A stretch of DNA of 64,000 nt, taken from NCBI GenBank assembly GCA_001632435.1, contig KV424009.1:55966-119965 (forward strand). The letters run 5' to 3'. The position numbers and the translations under genes are program-made. This document shows, piece after piece, positions 1-13,187 of this stretch; positions within the stretch are counted from its first letter, which is position 1; the number at the start of each line of letters is the position of its first letter. This stretch comes from Calocera cornea HHB12733. Lineage: Eukaryota > Basidiomycota > Dacrymycetes > Dacrymycetales > Dacrymycetaceae. A model generated the notes under the pieces. It was not told where the DNA came from, made no database searches, and was given only the letters and a program-made list of their open reading frames with translations.

Positions 1-461
1 TCCGCCGACATGCTCGACTCCTCGGTCCGCCGCTCCGCCGAGTCCCCCGGAAAGCTGTGCCAGCTCGAGTCACGAGCCAGAGCCTATTGCTGTCCTGAAA
101 TGGAAAGACAGAACCTGAGAAGCCGGGTTTGCCCAAGCGCCGGCCGAAAGGGGCCGTTTCCGGCTTCATGTCGGTTCCTCTGGACCGGGCGCGACTACCT
201 GGAAACGTACAAGAGGCTGAAATTCATAGCGAGAGCTTGCGGTCCAACATGAGGCCGCCAAGGAAATGATTGACAGGCCAAAGAAGCCTGTCAAAGTCGC
301 CGACAAGGTGCCTCGTGGCGAGCGTCGTTGTAGTCGCATCGCGGGCGTACAAGGGCATAGATATAAGCTCGTGTCCGCCCTACTCGCTGATGGTAGGAGC
401 ACGTTCCTCTTCATTGAACGAGATTCAGCTTCAGCACAATTTCCAAGCAAGGAACGGTAAT
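1..461. other. Window edge, no supported gene
   Basis: No complete gene can be supported here. On the + strand an acceptor-like ATTCATAG ends at about 229. It is followed by an open stretch reading RELAVQHEAAKEMIDR, which resembles the last helix of a dsRNA-binding domain and could be the end of a gene that begins before the window. The matching upstream exon was not found. Confidence 0.3.
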
Positions 462-862
462 ATGACGTCCCGTCGAACTACTAACTTATCGCCCAGCCCG
501 GGATGGGGTGCTCTCGCTATGATCAACCAGACGGACATCCAGCGTGGTAGGTTGATCTCCTGGAAATACGATCAGACAGGTCCGCTCAACGCGCCTACTC
601 ACGAAGCAATTCCAATTGGTGAGCCTTTTGATACAAGAGCATAGATTCTCATGCTGTTCTTTTCATAGTTGACGGCATTGAATATGCTATCTGCGCCGGT
701 TTCGGGCCCAAGAGAGCCGATGCGAAGGAGGAGGCCGCCAAGAAACTCGAGGCCGAGCTCAAGAAGCTAGCCTGGTTTGTATGTCACATCTCCTCACGTT
801 TGCAACAAATTGCTCATGGCGTCAAAATAAAGAACTAGGTTGCCGGAATGATGAGCGTTTGA
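462..862 (+). CDS. Small double-stranded-RNA-binding-domain protein
   Basis: This is a predicted 96-residue protein made almost entirely of one dsRNA-binding domain. Exons are 462-618, 669-778 and 839-862; both introns are short (50 and 60 bp) and the second has a GTATGT donor. The fold reads as helix 1 (ALAMINQTDIQRG), a beta region with TGPLNAPTHE, then VDGIEYAICAGFG and the basic C-terminal helix KRADAKEEAAKKLEAEL. KR followed by KEEAAKKL is the usual RNA-contacting end of the domain. If the last intron is retained, the protein ends at 838 instead. The neighbour downstream on the same strand also ends in a dsRBD, so the pair may be related. dsRBD family membership is fairly secure; the biological role is unknown. 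Confidence 0.68.
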
Positions 863-1280
863 AGGTCTGGGTCGGCGCAAAACCCGCCTGTGACAACGAC
901 GTATCATTTCGTCCCAAAAGGGCGCCGTGATAGGTCGGATTGCCCCATGCTGGTTTCGTTCCCGCCTATGTCTGCGTAGACCGCGATAACGCCTAGTCTG
1001 CAGCGCCAATAGTCTCGATTGCTAAGAATGATTGTTTAACGTGCGCGAGGCGTGAAATTGACTTTGGCGCCGGGTGAGGGACGGAGGTGGACGCGGAAAA
1101 GCAGAAGTCGAAGCTGTCAGAATCTCTGAGACGACACCATGACCGGCTGCTCAATTGTGATGTCGGCCACCAATCACCAAGCGCCCTCTGTTTTCACCTC
1201 TCCCCTTTCCCCTCCACCCCTTGCATCCCTTCTCTCTTCCTGACCGTATCTCCCTTTCACCCTTGCAATTCCTCCTGTCC
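863..1280. other. Intergenic, putative promoter of the RNase III-like gene
   Basis: There is no supported gene. The last 100 bases before the downstream ATG are C/T-rich, as in many basidiomycete core promoters. No TATA box is evident. Confidence 0.4.
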
Positions 1281-2546
1281 ATGGCGTCCGGGAATTCGCA
1301 CACTCCGCATGGGCCTGCCGACCAAGATGACATGAGCGACGGGGAATGCACTCCCCCGCCTGCCCAACCCTCCTTCTCTGACCTTCATCCCCCCCTCCTA
1401 CCAATCCTGGATGAAGACTCGCTGGATATTGTAGTGAATCCGATGACGGGAGACGCAGCGCTGAGTGGGATATCGCGGCGTGCAGCGCACAAGAGGTTCC
1501 AGGTGCTGGGGCAGGACCTCATCAGGTACGCGGCGTTGAGGTACTTGTGGGACAAGTATCCTATGGATACTGGTATCGCTTTGCAGGTGCGCAATGCTAC
1601 GTCATCCGTCGGATAAACAGCTGCTAATACGTCGATAGGCGAAGCGCGATCATTTCTGTCGGCAGCACCAGATCGCGACGTTCGCGCAGCTGTACGAGCT
1701 CACGAAGCACATGCAAGATCTTAACTTCAACCCCCATGACATCGACAGGATCTACGCAGCGACATTCGAGGCATACGTTGGCGCAGCATCGGTAGAGAAC
1801 TCGTGCGACCGTGTTTACGACTGGGTGTATCAGGTGTGCAAGAACTACGGGGAGGACACGCCCCCACCCCCACCTGGGTCAGCAGCTTCGACGTCTCTTG
1901 GACCGCCGAACGCGTATCAGCAACCTATGCCGAACAACCTCCAATATTCCCCCAATGCGATGGTACAGATGGGCCATAACTTCCACCAACCTCCCAACAA
2001 CTATGGGCAGATGCCGCGCTCGGTCCCCGGACAGCAGCCCGGCCAATCTCCCGTCAAGCAGGAACCGCAGGAGTACCACCCGTCGATGCCGATGTTGCCC
2101 CCTCCCGGACTCGTATCGGGGGTGTCCTCTTCTGGTGGATTCGTACCCCCACCCGGGCCAGCCTACTACTCCCAGCCTGGGTTCCGAGGCGCTCCCATAT
2201 TCCAGGCAACCGCGTCCAAGGTCAGCGGTTCGCTTGCCGCCCTACGGCAGAAGGCGACGCAGCTGAAGAGGGACGTGTCTTTCACGGAGACGCACACGGG
2301 ACCCGATCATCTGAGAACCTGGACTTGTGCCCTTCTCGGTATGTGGTACCTTCTTCGTGATGCCACATCAGATGTCTGATGTTGACTTAGTGGATCATGT
2401 TGAGGTTGGCGTTGGAACGGCCACTTCGAAGCAGATTGCGAAGGATCTAGCGGCTCAGCAGGCTCTCTTACGTTTGGGATGGCTTGTCAGTACACATCCT
2501 AATCTATGGCATTCTTGGCCTGTGGCTGATCCTATACTGATAGTGA
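1281..2546 (+). CDS. RNase III-like domain plus dsRBD protein, catalytic residues apparently lost
   Basis: The model gives 367 residues from exons 1281-1586, 1639-2338, 2391-2485 and a final stop codon at 2544-2546. Reading through the last intron would end it at 2566. Residues of about 45-175 look like an RNase III fold: HKRFQVLGQDLIRYAALRYLW aligns with the ERLEFLGDSVLDL signature, and IYAATFEAYVGA aligns with ADVFEALIGA. A proline/glutamine-rich linker follows, then a C-terminal dsRBD (FTETHTGPDHLRTWTCALL, then KQIAKDLAAQQALLRLGW). In the signature the acidic residues that bind magnesium are replaced (E to Q and D to Q), and the Asp of ADVFE is Ala, so RNA cleavage is doubtful. The ATG at 1281 is the first in frame. 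The fold call is inferred from motifs; a diverged mitochondrial-ribosomal L44-type protein is the main alternative. Confidence 0.6.
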
Positions 2547-2816
2547 ATATATCTGCCATCTTGTAAGCTTCACCTGGAGTGGACTGCATTGTGTATCTGG
2601 CGAGGTCGAGGAGGTGTTGGATTGTCTCAACGATCCCACTCCCCGTTCGACCTCCTTATGGTGGACAATGCAGCCCACAGGCTCTTGACAGTATGGACGC
2701 CTTGGATGGCAGCTTAAACAGGGATGCGCGAAGGTCACAGGAAATCGTGCATTAGGATTACTCGGGAATTACATGACTCGTCTATAAGGTTGTGGTACAG
2801 CAGCACAAGGGCATTA

Positions 2817-4971
2817 TCAGTCGTCGATGTCCAGTGTTCTGTGATACATCTCGTCCATTTCCTTGCGATGAGCTTTCATCCAGGCGCTGTCGAGCGCACG
2901 CTTTGCCGTCCATCGAACGAGGGGCTTCTTCTCCAACAGACCCACAATCACTGTCTTGGCTGTGGCAGTATTAGCGGCTGTTAGACATTGACAGGTGTGG
3001 GCAGACCCTTTGGAACCGATGCCCACACGGAACTCGACATGTCCGGCTTGCACTCCATGATATTCTTCCGAACCAAGTCATCACGGGTCTCTTGGACGGT
3101 GGTTTTGGGGATATCGGGCACTGGAGGCGGAGGCATATCAGACTGGTCGCAAATGTTCTCTGGTGCTGGTGGAACATCGAACAGCTGAGACTCTGGCACT
3201 TCCTCACTATGATTTTGCGCATATTGCTTCTCCATGTATTCGTAAGGGTAGAAAGGTTGCAGTCCGCTGGAACAGTTTATCGGCTCGCTGTCAAGCAGCA
3301 CAGAGCGGATGAACATACGTGAGCATCTGATATCCGATACAACCAACAGCCCAGGTGTCTCCAGCCATTGCGGTCGTCTCCGCGTTCGTCTTCATCCTCT
3401 CTTGACCTTGATGCATGAGCTCAGCAACTTCCGGTGCAATGTAGTCCACGGTTCCAAGAACTGTCAGAGCGCGTTTGTTTTCTTTCGCCTGCTTGTCCCT
3501 TGGAAATACGCGCGCTAGGCCGAAGTCGGCTATCTGCAAGCGTGGATATGGGGGCGGAGTGAGCAGCAATATATTCTGGAAGTACTTCAGTACGTCGAAC
3601 GTTCCGCCAGGCCAGCTAATAATTACGCACCTCGGGCTTCATGTCTCGATGGACAACGCCGTTATCATGCAGGTACTTGATGCCATACAAAATTTGAAGG
3701 AGAAAGAACTTCGCCTCCATCTCGTTGAGTTGATTGCGACGGACAAGATGCGAGAAGAGGTCTCCACCCGTAGAAAGCCCCAGAACGACACATCTGAAAG
3801 GCGGAAGTCAGGTTCATTCAGGGAAACAACGCGGAAAAAGAAAACATTTTCGTCTGGCATTCGGTCTCAGTCACCTCGATTACTTTGTTGATATTAGGCT
3901 GAAGGAAGCTCAGCACCTGGAAATACGTGGTGAATGACATGCCCTACATGAGAGAGGCTTTTGAGGACCTTGACTTCCTTCATCACCGTTGCATACTTTT
4001 CGGAGTTCTTGATATCGGAGACGTTGCCGTTGCCTTTCAGGGAGATAATCTTGCAAGCGACTTGGCGTCCTTTCAGCATATCGAGAGCAAGATGAACGCT
4101 GCCGAACGTTCCGCTGGAAGGGATCAGCATGATCGACGGAGCAGGTGTAACGTTCGCGAACTTTCCGAGCTCAGCAGCGTTGACCAGGTAGCGACCTTTG
4201 CCGATAGAAACAGTATTAGACGAAGCATGAGAGCTCGAGAGACCTCGGAGGCTCTCGGGTTTCAGGGGGAGAGGAGTTTTATACACGACACGAAACACTG
4301 GAACAGGTCGAAACGTCAGCCACTGTTCTCAATCCTCCACAACCATTGCCGAACTTTGCTCGTTCGGAAGCGTAAGGGTATCGCCGTCGAGCAGCAGGAA
4401 GGCGGACTTAGACTTCATATCCATGTTGTTCAGCTTCAGTCCGTTCGATGACAAGTCCTGAAAGAGCGCATATACTCGCGTTAGCGAGAGCCACAGAGCA
4501 TAGCAGACCGGGAGAACCTTGCAGCAGACAGTCAAGTACGAGTCATGTTGAACACTGGCCAGAAGACAGATTTGTAGGCTCCAAGCGATGCACAGGGAGC
4601 AAGACTCACGTGTAGATCTTGCAGTGCTCTGCCGATACTACTTTGGAGTCGATGAGGTAGTGACTACTTTACCATCAGAGAACAGACAGCTGCATATATG
4701 CTGGGTTGCAGTATACCAGATGGGCGATCGACCTATCAGGACGGGCTTGTTCGGTTGAAGGATTATGCCTGACAAAATAGTCCAGACCACGTATACAAGT
4801 ATGGTTCAGAGACCCACGAGTCAGTTTACCATCTGTCTTATCGACAGTCTGAAGCACGGCAGGCGCGTTCTCGATGTCATCCTGAGAAACGCGCCTCCGG
4901 GCTCGTTTACGTTGATAGACAGCAGTGAGAATTTCGTCATCGATAAAGTCGATCAGAGTACGCTTGCCCAT
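2817..4971 (-). CDS. FHA-domain Ser/Thr protein kinase (Cds1/Rad53/Chk2-like)
   Basis: This is a multi-exon gene whose start at 4971 encodes MGKRTLIDFIDDEIL. An FHA domain, which binds phosphothreonine, is split over three exons: PVLIGRSP (the IGR motif), then DSKVVSAEHCKIYT, then DLSSNGLKLNN followed by LLLDGDTLTLP. The kinase domain follows with the glycine loop SSGTFGSVHLA, VACK (ATP lysine), the helix-C Glu in VMKEVKVL, catalytic HRDMKPE near 3640, DFGLARV near 3530, APE and a conserved end RWTAKRALDSAWM. All catalytic residues are present. FHA followed by kinase is the architecture of DNA-damage and replication checkpoint or meiotic kinases (Cds1, Rad53, Dun1, Mek1). I cannot choose among them. 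It is divergent from the F-box gene, sharing about 380 bp of promoter. Confidence 0.85.
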
Positions 4972-5349
4972 GTTGGCAGTCGGATACGTCAGAAAGCAAA
5001 CACTGGTCGTGAAGAGGAGAAAAAGCAACGCGACGCGCCGAAGGTGTATGCGCGGAGGCGTCCTCCTCGCCTCGGAGACAAGTCCCACGCTCGGCTCCGG
5101 TCCCCGGTAGGGCCCCGCGCCTAACTAGCCCCCGATACCGCCCCGGATCATGCTATGGGCTGGCACGATACATAATAAGCGCGATCGCCCGCCGCCCCGG
5201 CCGCCCGCCAGTCTCTCTTGCTCAGACGACACCCGCATGATCTTTATGTTCAAACGTTGGGCGGGTAGGATACAGGTAGAGGACAAGTTATAGTGAGGTG
5301 CGCAATATGGATCTTGCACTCGCACGGACACGGCTGACGGTCTCCACAG
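4972..5349. promoter_or_regulatory. Divergent promoter between FHA kinase and F-box genes
   Basis: These 378 bases separate two start codons pointing away from each other, so they should hold both promoters. I see no clear TATA box or repeated operator. Confidence 0.4.
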
Positions 5350-7151
5350 ATGGCACGACAGAGTGCACGCAGCCTCAGATCGCGTACCGACAGCGTAACA
5401 ACTGACATATCGCGAACTCGTTCCATCTCGCCGTTCTCTGAGATCAGCGGGCCCCCGACAGGGCGATCCATCACCGACGTACTCATTGAGGATGTCCTCT
5501 TGCTCATACTGGCCAGGATTGAGGAGCTCTACGACGCCGGCTTGATCTCTCGGCTTGATATATTATCCCTCGCCAAGGCATCCAAATACTTCTATATCTC
5601 GGCACTGCCTTTGATCTACCGAACCCTCATCTTTGATTGCCATATCAACAAATCAATATATGAGAAGTCGTGGGCATGCTGCTCGAACATCGCGAAGCGT
5701 CCGCATCTGGCAGCCCTCGTCCGAACATGCGTCATCAAGGACAGCTACGACTTCTGGGATGGTCTGGATCACTTTCCGAAACAATGGAAGACGGTGATCA
5801 TTCCTGCCCTTACAAATATGGTCAACCTACGCGAGCTCCGATGGCACAGGATCTCGTTCACTCCGGTACTGTGGAGACTCATCTGCAGCATGGAGAATCT
5901 GGAAACACTCCATCTGCAACAATGCAGCCTGCGAACGCCACTGTCCCGCAAGCAGAAGAAACGAGGCGAAGTCGTCGATATGGTTCATCCTCCGAAGCTT
6001 GTCAACCTGACGCTGACCGACATCAACATGCGGCACGGTGACGACGAGGTTGCAATCGACTTGATCGACGCTCTGCTTGCTTCAAAGGGGCCCATCTCGT
6101 TGGGCGCCAACAAGCCCATCTTCTGGATATACATCCATGATCACTTGGTGGACCCGACCCGACTGAAGCGACTTTGCATTCTTGACGCAGGCTCTGAGTT
6201 TACTCTATCAGCAGAGCTGGTGTCCAACGTACTGAGGCAAACCTCCGAAATCACCGAGCTCATGTTGTACATTCACAGCGACACACTTACCGAGATCATG
6301 CACGCACTGCCGAAGAACGCTCTTCCCAAGCTCGCTGTCTTCTCGGGCAATCCAGGCGTTGGTCATGCGCTCGTTCCTGGTCGGCCGGTGCACACGGTCT
6401 GCTTCAATGCCGTACCACCGAGTATACCAATCGGCCCGCTCATGTTCCTCCCTGACCCCGGCCTGGATCTTTCGGCATACCTCGATTCGCTCGGAAGCTT
6501 GCGTCTGTCTACGGCGCGCGTAGTGCATTTCGATATGCTCCTGCCGGATTTCGAGACTGTGTCGTATGAGCTTCCTATCATGCAACGACTTCCGGAGCTA
6601 TTACCTCATTTGCGGGTCCTTGCTGTGCATGGACCCTACCACGGAGCTCTCAACAACAATGTGTGTTCAAATTTCATGCACCGGATCTACAATGCTGACT
6701 TGGCGCGCAGAGGCTCACGGAAGCTGTCGGCATGTACATCATGGGCCGCCTTCCCCACCTCGAGGAGTTTTCATTCCATGTCAACTATCTTCGATACCGG
6801 ACCACACCTGGTCTCAACCTGAACTGGCAGCATGAGCAAATTATGCAGTGGTCTGCGAACTGCCCGACCCTCTCCGTCGTACAGATTTCGGCCGTCATCC
6901 ATTGGAAGCGGTCACTCGGCCAATGGCAACCCGCATTGGATGGGCAAGACGCGTGGACGAGATTGACCGAAGGGATCCAATGGTTGCAGAACACGAAGAA
7001 GGACCTGGCGGAATATGATTGGAACGGGACGCTCGAAGGCTGGCTGGGCGATCGGAGGTGGAAGGTGCGGGAGGGGGCCAAGGAGCCGGCAGTGCTCAGG
7101 ACCCTTCACGCTGCCGTACAGATGGTCTCTCTGCGGCGTGTGGGCCAGTGA
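5350..7151 (+). CDS. F-box / LRR-like protein
   Basis: This is a 583-residue protein from two exons (5350-6660 and 6711-7151) with one 50-bp intron. Near residues 40-95 it has a degenerate F-box: DVLLLILARIEELYDAG, then LDILSLAKASKYFYISALPLIYRTLIF, which is the usual layout of basidiomycete F-box proteins. The remainder has irregular leucine-rich segments (LRELRWHRISF, LETLHLQQCSL, LVNLTLTDINM), suggesting LRRs that bind a substrate for an SCF ubiquitin ligase. No catalytic motif is present. This family is greatly expanded in Agaricomycetes, and individual targets are generally unknown. It lies directly upstream of polyubiquitin on the same strand, which may be coincidence. Confidence 0.75.
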
Positions 7152-9012
<1,861 letters not shown>

Positions 9013-9474
9013 GCGCATGCGCTGGTATGATAGTTGTATGCTCTACTCTGTATGGTCTAGTAGGATCGGTCTTCCAATGAATAGACATCCTATGTGTAGC
9101 AAACTTGCGGGCGTGTGACTTGTGTAAATGTGCGCGAATTGCTCTGAGGTGACAACATCTCTAGATCATGTACCGGTCTTGTAAACTACCCAACTACTCC
9201 AGTAGCCTACGAGTAGGGCATTTCAAGTCTCGCGCGACAGTGAGACCCGCCCAGCGCTTTCGGCACAACGTAAGGACAAACGATCACGCGTGGGCCCACC
9301 CACAGCCCTCATGATGCCTTCTCTGTCGCAGCGTTTCACCCGCAGCATGCAGCATGTATCTCCTACTTAATACGAGCTTAAAATATGAGGATGGCAGCTG
9401 CACCACCCATCCCTGCACTCCTCTCGTCGTTGGATTTCTGTACGCTCCAGTAGCGCTCGTTGTAGGCAAGGACG
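9013..9474. other. Intergenic between polyubiquitin and SDR
   Basis: This contains the 3' UTR and terminator of polyubiquitin and the promoter of the next SDR gene. A possible TATA-like word (TTAATACGAG) lies about 110 bp before the ATG. No gene is supported. Confidence 0.4.
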
Positions 9475-10488
9475 ATGACTGCGTTGAACATCACCGATGA
9501 GGACCTGGCCAAGCTCAAGGGGAAGGTGACCGTCATCACCGGTGCGGCCCTCCCTCCCCCCTCTCAGCCCTAAATGAGCTGATGCAGCGGTCGACGCACA
9601 GGCGGGTCCGCCGGCATAGGCCTCGCCACCTCCCTCCTCTTCGCCTCGCACGGCGCCGTGGTGTACATCGGCGACCTCCGCCCGCCCCCGCCGGACGCCA
9701 TGCTGCCCGGGAGCACCTTCCTCAAGACGGACGTGACGAAGTGGGAGGACCAGCTCGCGCTCTTCCAGCGGGCAGTCGACGATCACGGGCGGGTCGACAT
9801 CCTCCTCGCCAACGCGGGCGTAGGCGAGGTAGAGGACATGTTCCTCGACACCTTCGACGCTGCGGGCAAGCTGCAGCGGCCCAAGTACCCCGTGCTGAGC
9901 ATCAACTTGATGGGAGTGGTGGACAGCGTGAAAATTGCGGTGCACTTTATGAGGAAGCAGGAGGGTGGGGGGAGCGTCGTCATGACGGGCAGCACGGCGA
10001 GCTATTTGGGTGAGCCGCTGCCGCAGTATACGGCTGCGAAGCACGGGGTGCGCTTTCCCCTCTCGCTGCACGCTGCTCTCCGGGGCCTGCGCGGGGGAAC
10101 TGTTGGCTGATGTGTGGACGGACAGCTCCTGGGCCTCATGCGCGCGACGAAGAAGGACCTGCTCAAGCACAACATCACCATCAACCTCGTCACGCCCTGG
10201 ATGACCGAGTCCAACCTGATGTTCGACGCCCTGCGCGCGGCGCTGCACAAGGCCAACGTCCCGATCAACGACCCGACGTCCATCGGCAAGGCCCTGGGGT
10301 ACAGCGCCGTCTCCGGCCTGGCGTGGACGGGAAAGACGATCTACGTCGCAGACAACACGTTCACGGAGATTGAAGGCAAGGTCGGGGAGCTCGAGCCGAT
10401 CTGGCTGGGCGAGAAGAACGCGAGGGAGTTTAGGGAGGCGGAGAAGGTCGACTATTTTGCGGGTGTGGACCACACGAGCAAGGCATAG
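9475..10488 (+). CDS. Classical short-chain dehydrogenase/reductase (15-PGDH-like)
   Basis: This 291-residue NAD(P)-dependent oxidoreductase has exons 9475-9541, 9602-10047 and 10126-10488. It carries the classical SDR motifs in order: cofactor loop TGGSAGIG near residue 22, an Asp after the second strand (YIGDLRP) suggesting NAD preference, LLANAG, the serine in VVMTGSTASY and the catalytic YTAAKHG. Codons spanning the introns restore TGG|GSAG and KHG|LLG cleanly. The overall pattern resembles fungal proteins annotated as 15-hydroxyprostaglandin dehydrogenase-like; the true substrate is unknown. It sits upstream of an FAD monooxygenase in the same orientation but with its own promoter, so a shared pathway is only a possibility. 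Confidence 0.88.
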
Positions 10489-11081
10489 GAGGAGGCTTTG
10501 GCGGTAGGTCGCCTTTGGGGGGGAGATGGTCGGGGAACGGTTGGAAGGTGTGAGATGAGGTGCATTGGGCACGGGAGGCAGGTGAGGTCCGGACTGCAAC
10601 GAGTCGTTCCATGAAACAAATTGCTACAAGATACCTCGTCGTGTCTGATTGTCTGTATTCCCCTTCCACTTCACATCAATGTCCCCTGCTACAAACCCAA
10701 CCATCGAGCTGTAGTTGATTGATATCGAATCTAACCGGCCTCGCTGCATGCCGTAACTGCGCGGTTCCCCGCGGCTCCCTTCCCCACATCCCCCCGGGGC
10801 GGGTAAGGGTTCCTCCCCGCCCGTTGTCCACCTGAGCAGCCCTCCTTCAGCAGCACGGCAGCCGGACAGACGCAGGCGCGACTGGCAGATTTACCCGACA
10901 TGGCGTTCGTAAGGGCGGATCAGACGGCGTAGGAAGCATGTTATTCCGGCTGGCCTAAGGGTGGGTACTTATACCCTACAAAGCTGCATCAGCTCGAGGC
11001 AACACCGACCTCGGCTCCTACATACCGCTCCCCCCAGGTCGAAGACACTCCAGCCCAGCATAGCCCGAGAACGAGAACAAC
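10489..11081. other. Intergenic, promoter of FAD monooxygenase
   Basis: A TATA-like ACTTATACC lies near 10967, about 115 bp before the ATG. Several CCCCGC-type words occur near 10770-10820; CreA-like sites (SYGGRG) are possible but unproven. No gene is supported. Confidence 0.4.
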
Positions 11082-12675
11082 ATGGTCTCCCCAACCCAGC
11101 ACCCGCCCTCGGGCATAAAGGTCATCATCGTCGGCGCGGGATTTGGAGGGATCACCGCTGCGATCGAGTGCCACAACAAGGGGCACCATGTCATCCTCCT
11201 GGAGGCGTTCCCAGAGCTCAAGATACTCGGTGCGTCTTCTTGCGTCCTTCTGTGTGCTGACTTGCTCCTGATGCTGAGTTTGTGCGTGGGGTCGGTAGGC
11301 GATGTCATCTCCCTCGGTCCCAACGCCGGGCGGATAATCGAGCGCTGGGGCGGCGGCTCCGTCGGGCGGGAGCTGCAGCCCATCACGCACAACAACAAGG
11401 AGCTCGTAATGCACCGGTACGACGGGCCCGTGGTGACGCGCACGCCGGTGACGGGGCTCAAGTTCGGCTCGCCCGCGTTCAACGGGCACCGCGGTGAGCT
11501 GCACCGCTGCTTCTTCGCGTTCGCCCAGGGGCTGGGGATCGACATCCGCCTGGACAGCCGGGTGGTGGAGTACTACGAAGATACGGACAAGGCAGGCGTT
11601 GTGCTGGAGAGCGGGGAAAGGCTCGAGGCGGACGTCGTGGTCGGCGCAGACGGCGTGAAGAGCAAGGCGCGCGAGCTCGTGCTCGGGTATGATGATAAGC
11701 CACGCTCCTCCGGGTACGCCATTTGGAGGACGTGGTTCACGAGCGAGGAGCTGGCGAAGGACCCGCTGACGAAGTTCTTCTCCGAGGGGGACACGCACCA
11801 TGGGTGGCTTGGGCCGGATGTGCGTCTTATTCACTGTCTCGAATGGGTATATGCTGATTCAGGATGATGGGGTAGGTCCACTTCCTCGCCGCCTCGCTCA
11901 AAAACGGCCGGGATGTGTCCTGGGTATGCACGCACGTCGACGAAAAGGACATCGAAGAGTCCTACTCCTTCCCCGGCAAGATTGCCGACGTGCTCAAGGT
12001 GGTCGGCGACTGGGACCCGGTCGTCGTCAAGCTGGTGCAGATGACGCCCGAGAAGAATATGGTCGACTGGAAGTTGGTGTACCGGGATCCACTCCCGACG
12101 TGGATCAGCAAGGGCGCCAGGATATGCATCCTTGGGGACGCTGCTCATCCGGTTGGTCGCACGCTTATGTGGTTGGGACTACGCTGACAGCACGTCAGTT
12201 CCTCCCCACCTCGATCCAAGGCGCGTCGCAAGCGATGGAAGACGGCGTCGTGCTCGCGTGCACGCTCTTCTCTGCAGGCAAGGAGCGCGTCCCGCTCGGC
12301 GTGCGCGCGTACGAGCGCATACGGTACGAGCGGTGCCGGCGCGCGCAGCTGATGGGCGAGACGGTGCGGGACAAGTGGCACAAGGCCGATTTCGACCGCA
12401 TGATGAGTTCGGAGGAGAACATGCGGGCGATGGACCTGCCCCACCCGCCCTGGCTGTTCTGGCACGACCCGGAGAAGCACGCGCTGGACGTGTTTGAGGA
12501 CGTGGCGCGGGATATCGAGAGCGGGAAGTTTGGGACGGACGAGATTGGGTTCCAGACGGGCGTGCTGAGGCGCGAGAATGGGAAAATCGTCGTGGGGAAC
12601 AGGGACTTTGAGCAGCCGACAGGGGAGGAACTCGTGAAGGGCTTGGTGAGGGAACAGGTCACCGCAGAGCTGTAG
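11082..12675 (+). CDS. FAD-dependent monooxygenase (salicylate-hydroxylase-like)
   Basis: This 473-residue flavoprotein has four exons: 11082-11229, 11299-11819, 11876-12151 and 12199-12675. The N-terminal Rossmann motif VIIVGAGFGGITAAIE binds the FAD ADP moiety. The central VVVGADGVKSKAR is the DG motif shared by FAD and NADPH sites, and CILGDAAHP|FLPTSIQGASQAMEDG is the GD motif that contacts the flavin ribityl chain, split exactly by a 47-bp intron. Family members hydroxylate aromatic substrates such as salicylate with NAD(P)H and O2. The C-terminus has the WLFWHDPE segment often seen in fungal homologues. The protein appears intact, and no signal peptide is visible. Confidence 0.9.
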
Positions 12676-13187
12676 GCTGGCAGGCACGGGCTTAGACAGT
12701 CGCATAGATGGTGCAATGCATTCGTTCGGATCTTGGCCTGTGCGCGGCTTTCCGTGTGGCCACGAGGTATGAGGTTATGGGCATGCGCGAGACATGGCCT
12801 TTGTACGCAGCCGTGGACAGCAACACTCTATGATCATTTGGCAGACAACAACAGACACGGTAGAGCTCAGACACGTTCGTAATCAAGCACAGGCACAGAG
12901 CAGTAATCAGACAACAAACAGAGCACGAAGTCAGACATGGTACAAAGCCACTAACGAAAAATGTACACAAAACACAATTGTTCGTCACGTTGTCGGCTGG
13001 GAGCCCAAAGATCGCACACAATTATGACAACCGTGACGAAACATTACAGAGCGACGAGACAGATGGTGGAGAAGAGCAGGCGAGAAATGAATCGACATAA
13101 AGGCGGCCGTTTGTCTAGCCAGCGAAGAAACTCATGAGAAGAGAGGTCAAGGCAATGTCTCAATCCACAGCTGCCATCGGCAGTAGT
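12676..13187. other. Convergent intergenic region
   Basis: This lies between the convergent ends of the FAD monooxygenase and the C2H2 protein. It is more A-rich than its surroundings, consistent with two 3' UTRs. A 77-codon frame at 12794 has no recognisable features and is not called. Confidence 0.4.

Noticed and set aside
9367..10599. 410-codon open frame on the minus strand
   Set aside because: It lies antisense to a well-supported SDR gene. The composition (many Arg, Val, His, Leu) is the usual shadow of GC-rich codons, and there are no domain motifs.
12794..13027. 77-codon ATG frame
   Set aside because: It lies in the A-rich convergent 3' region, with no motif and no splice partner.
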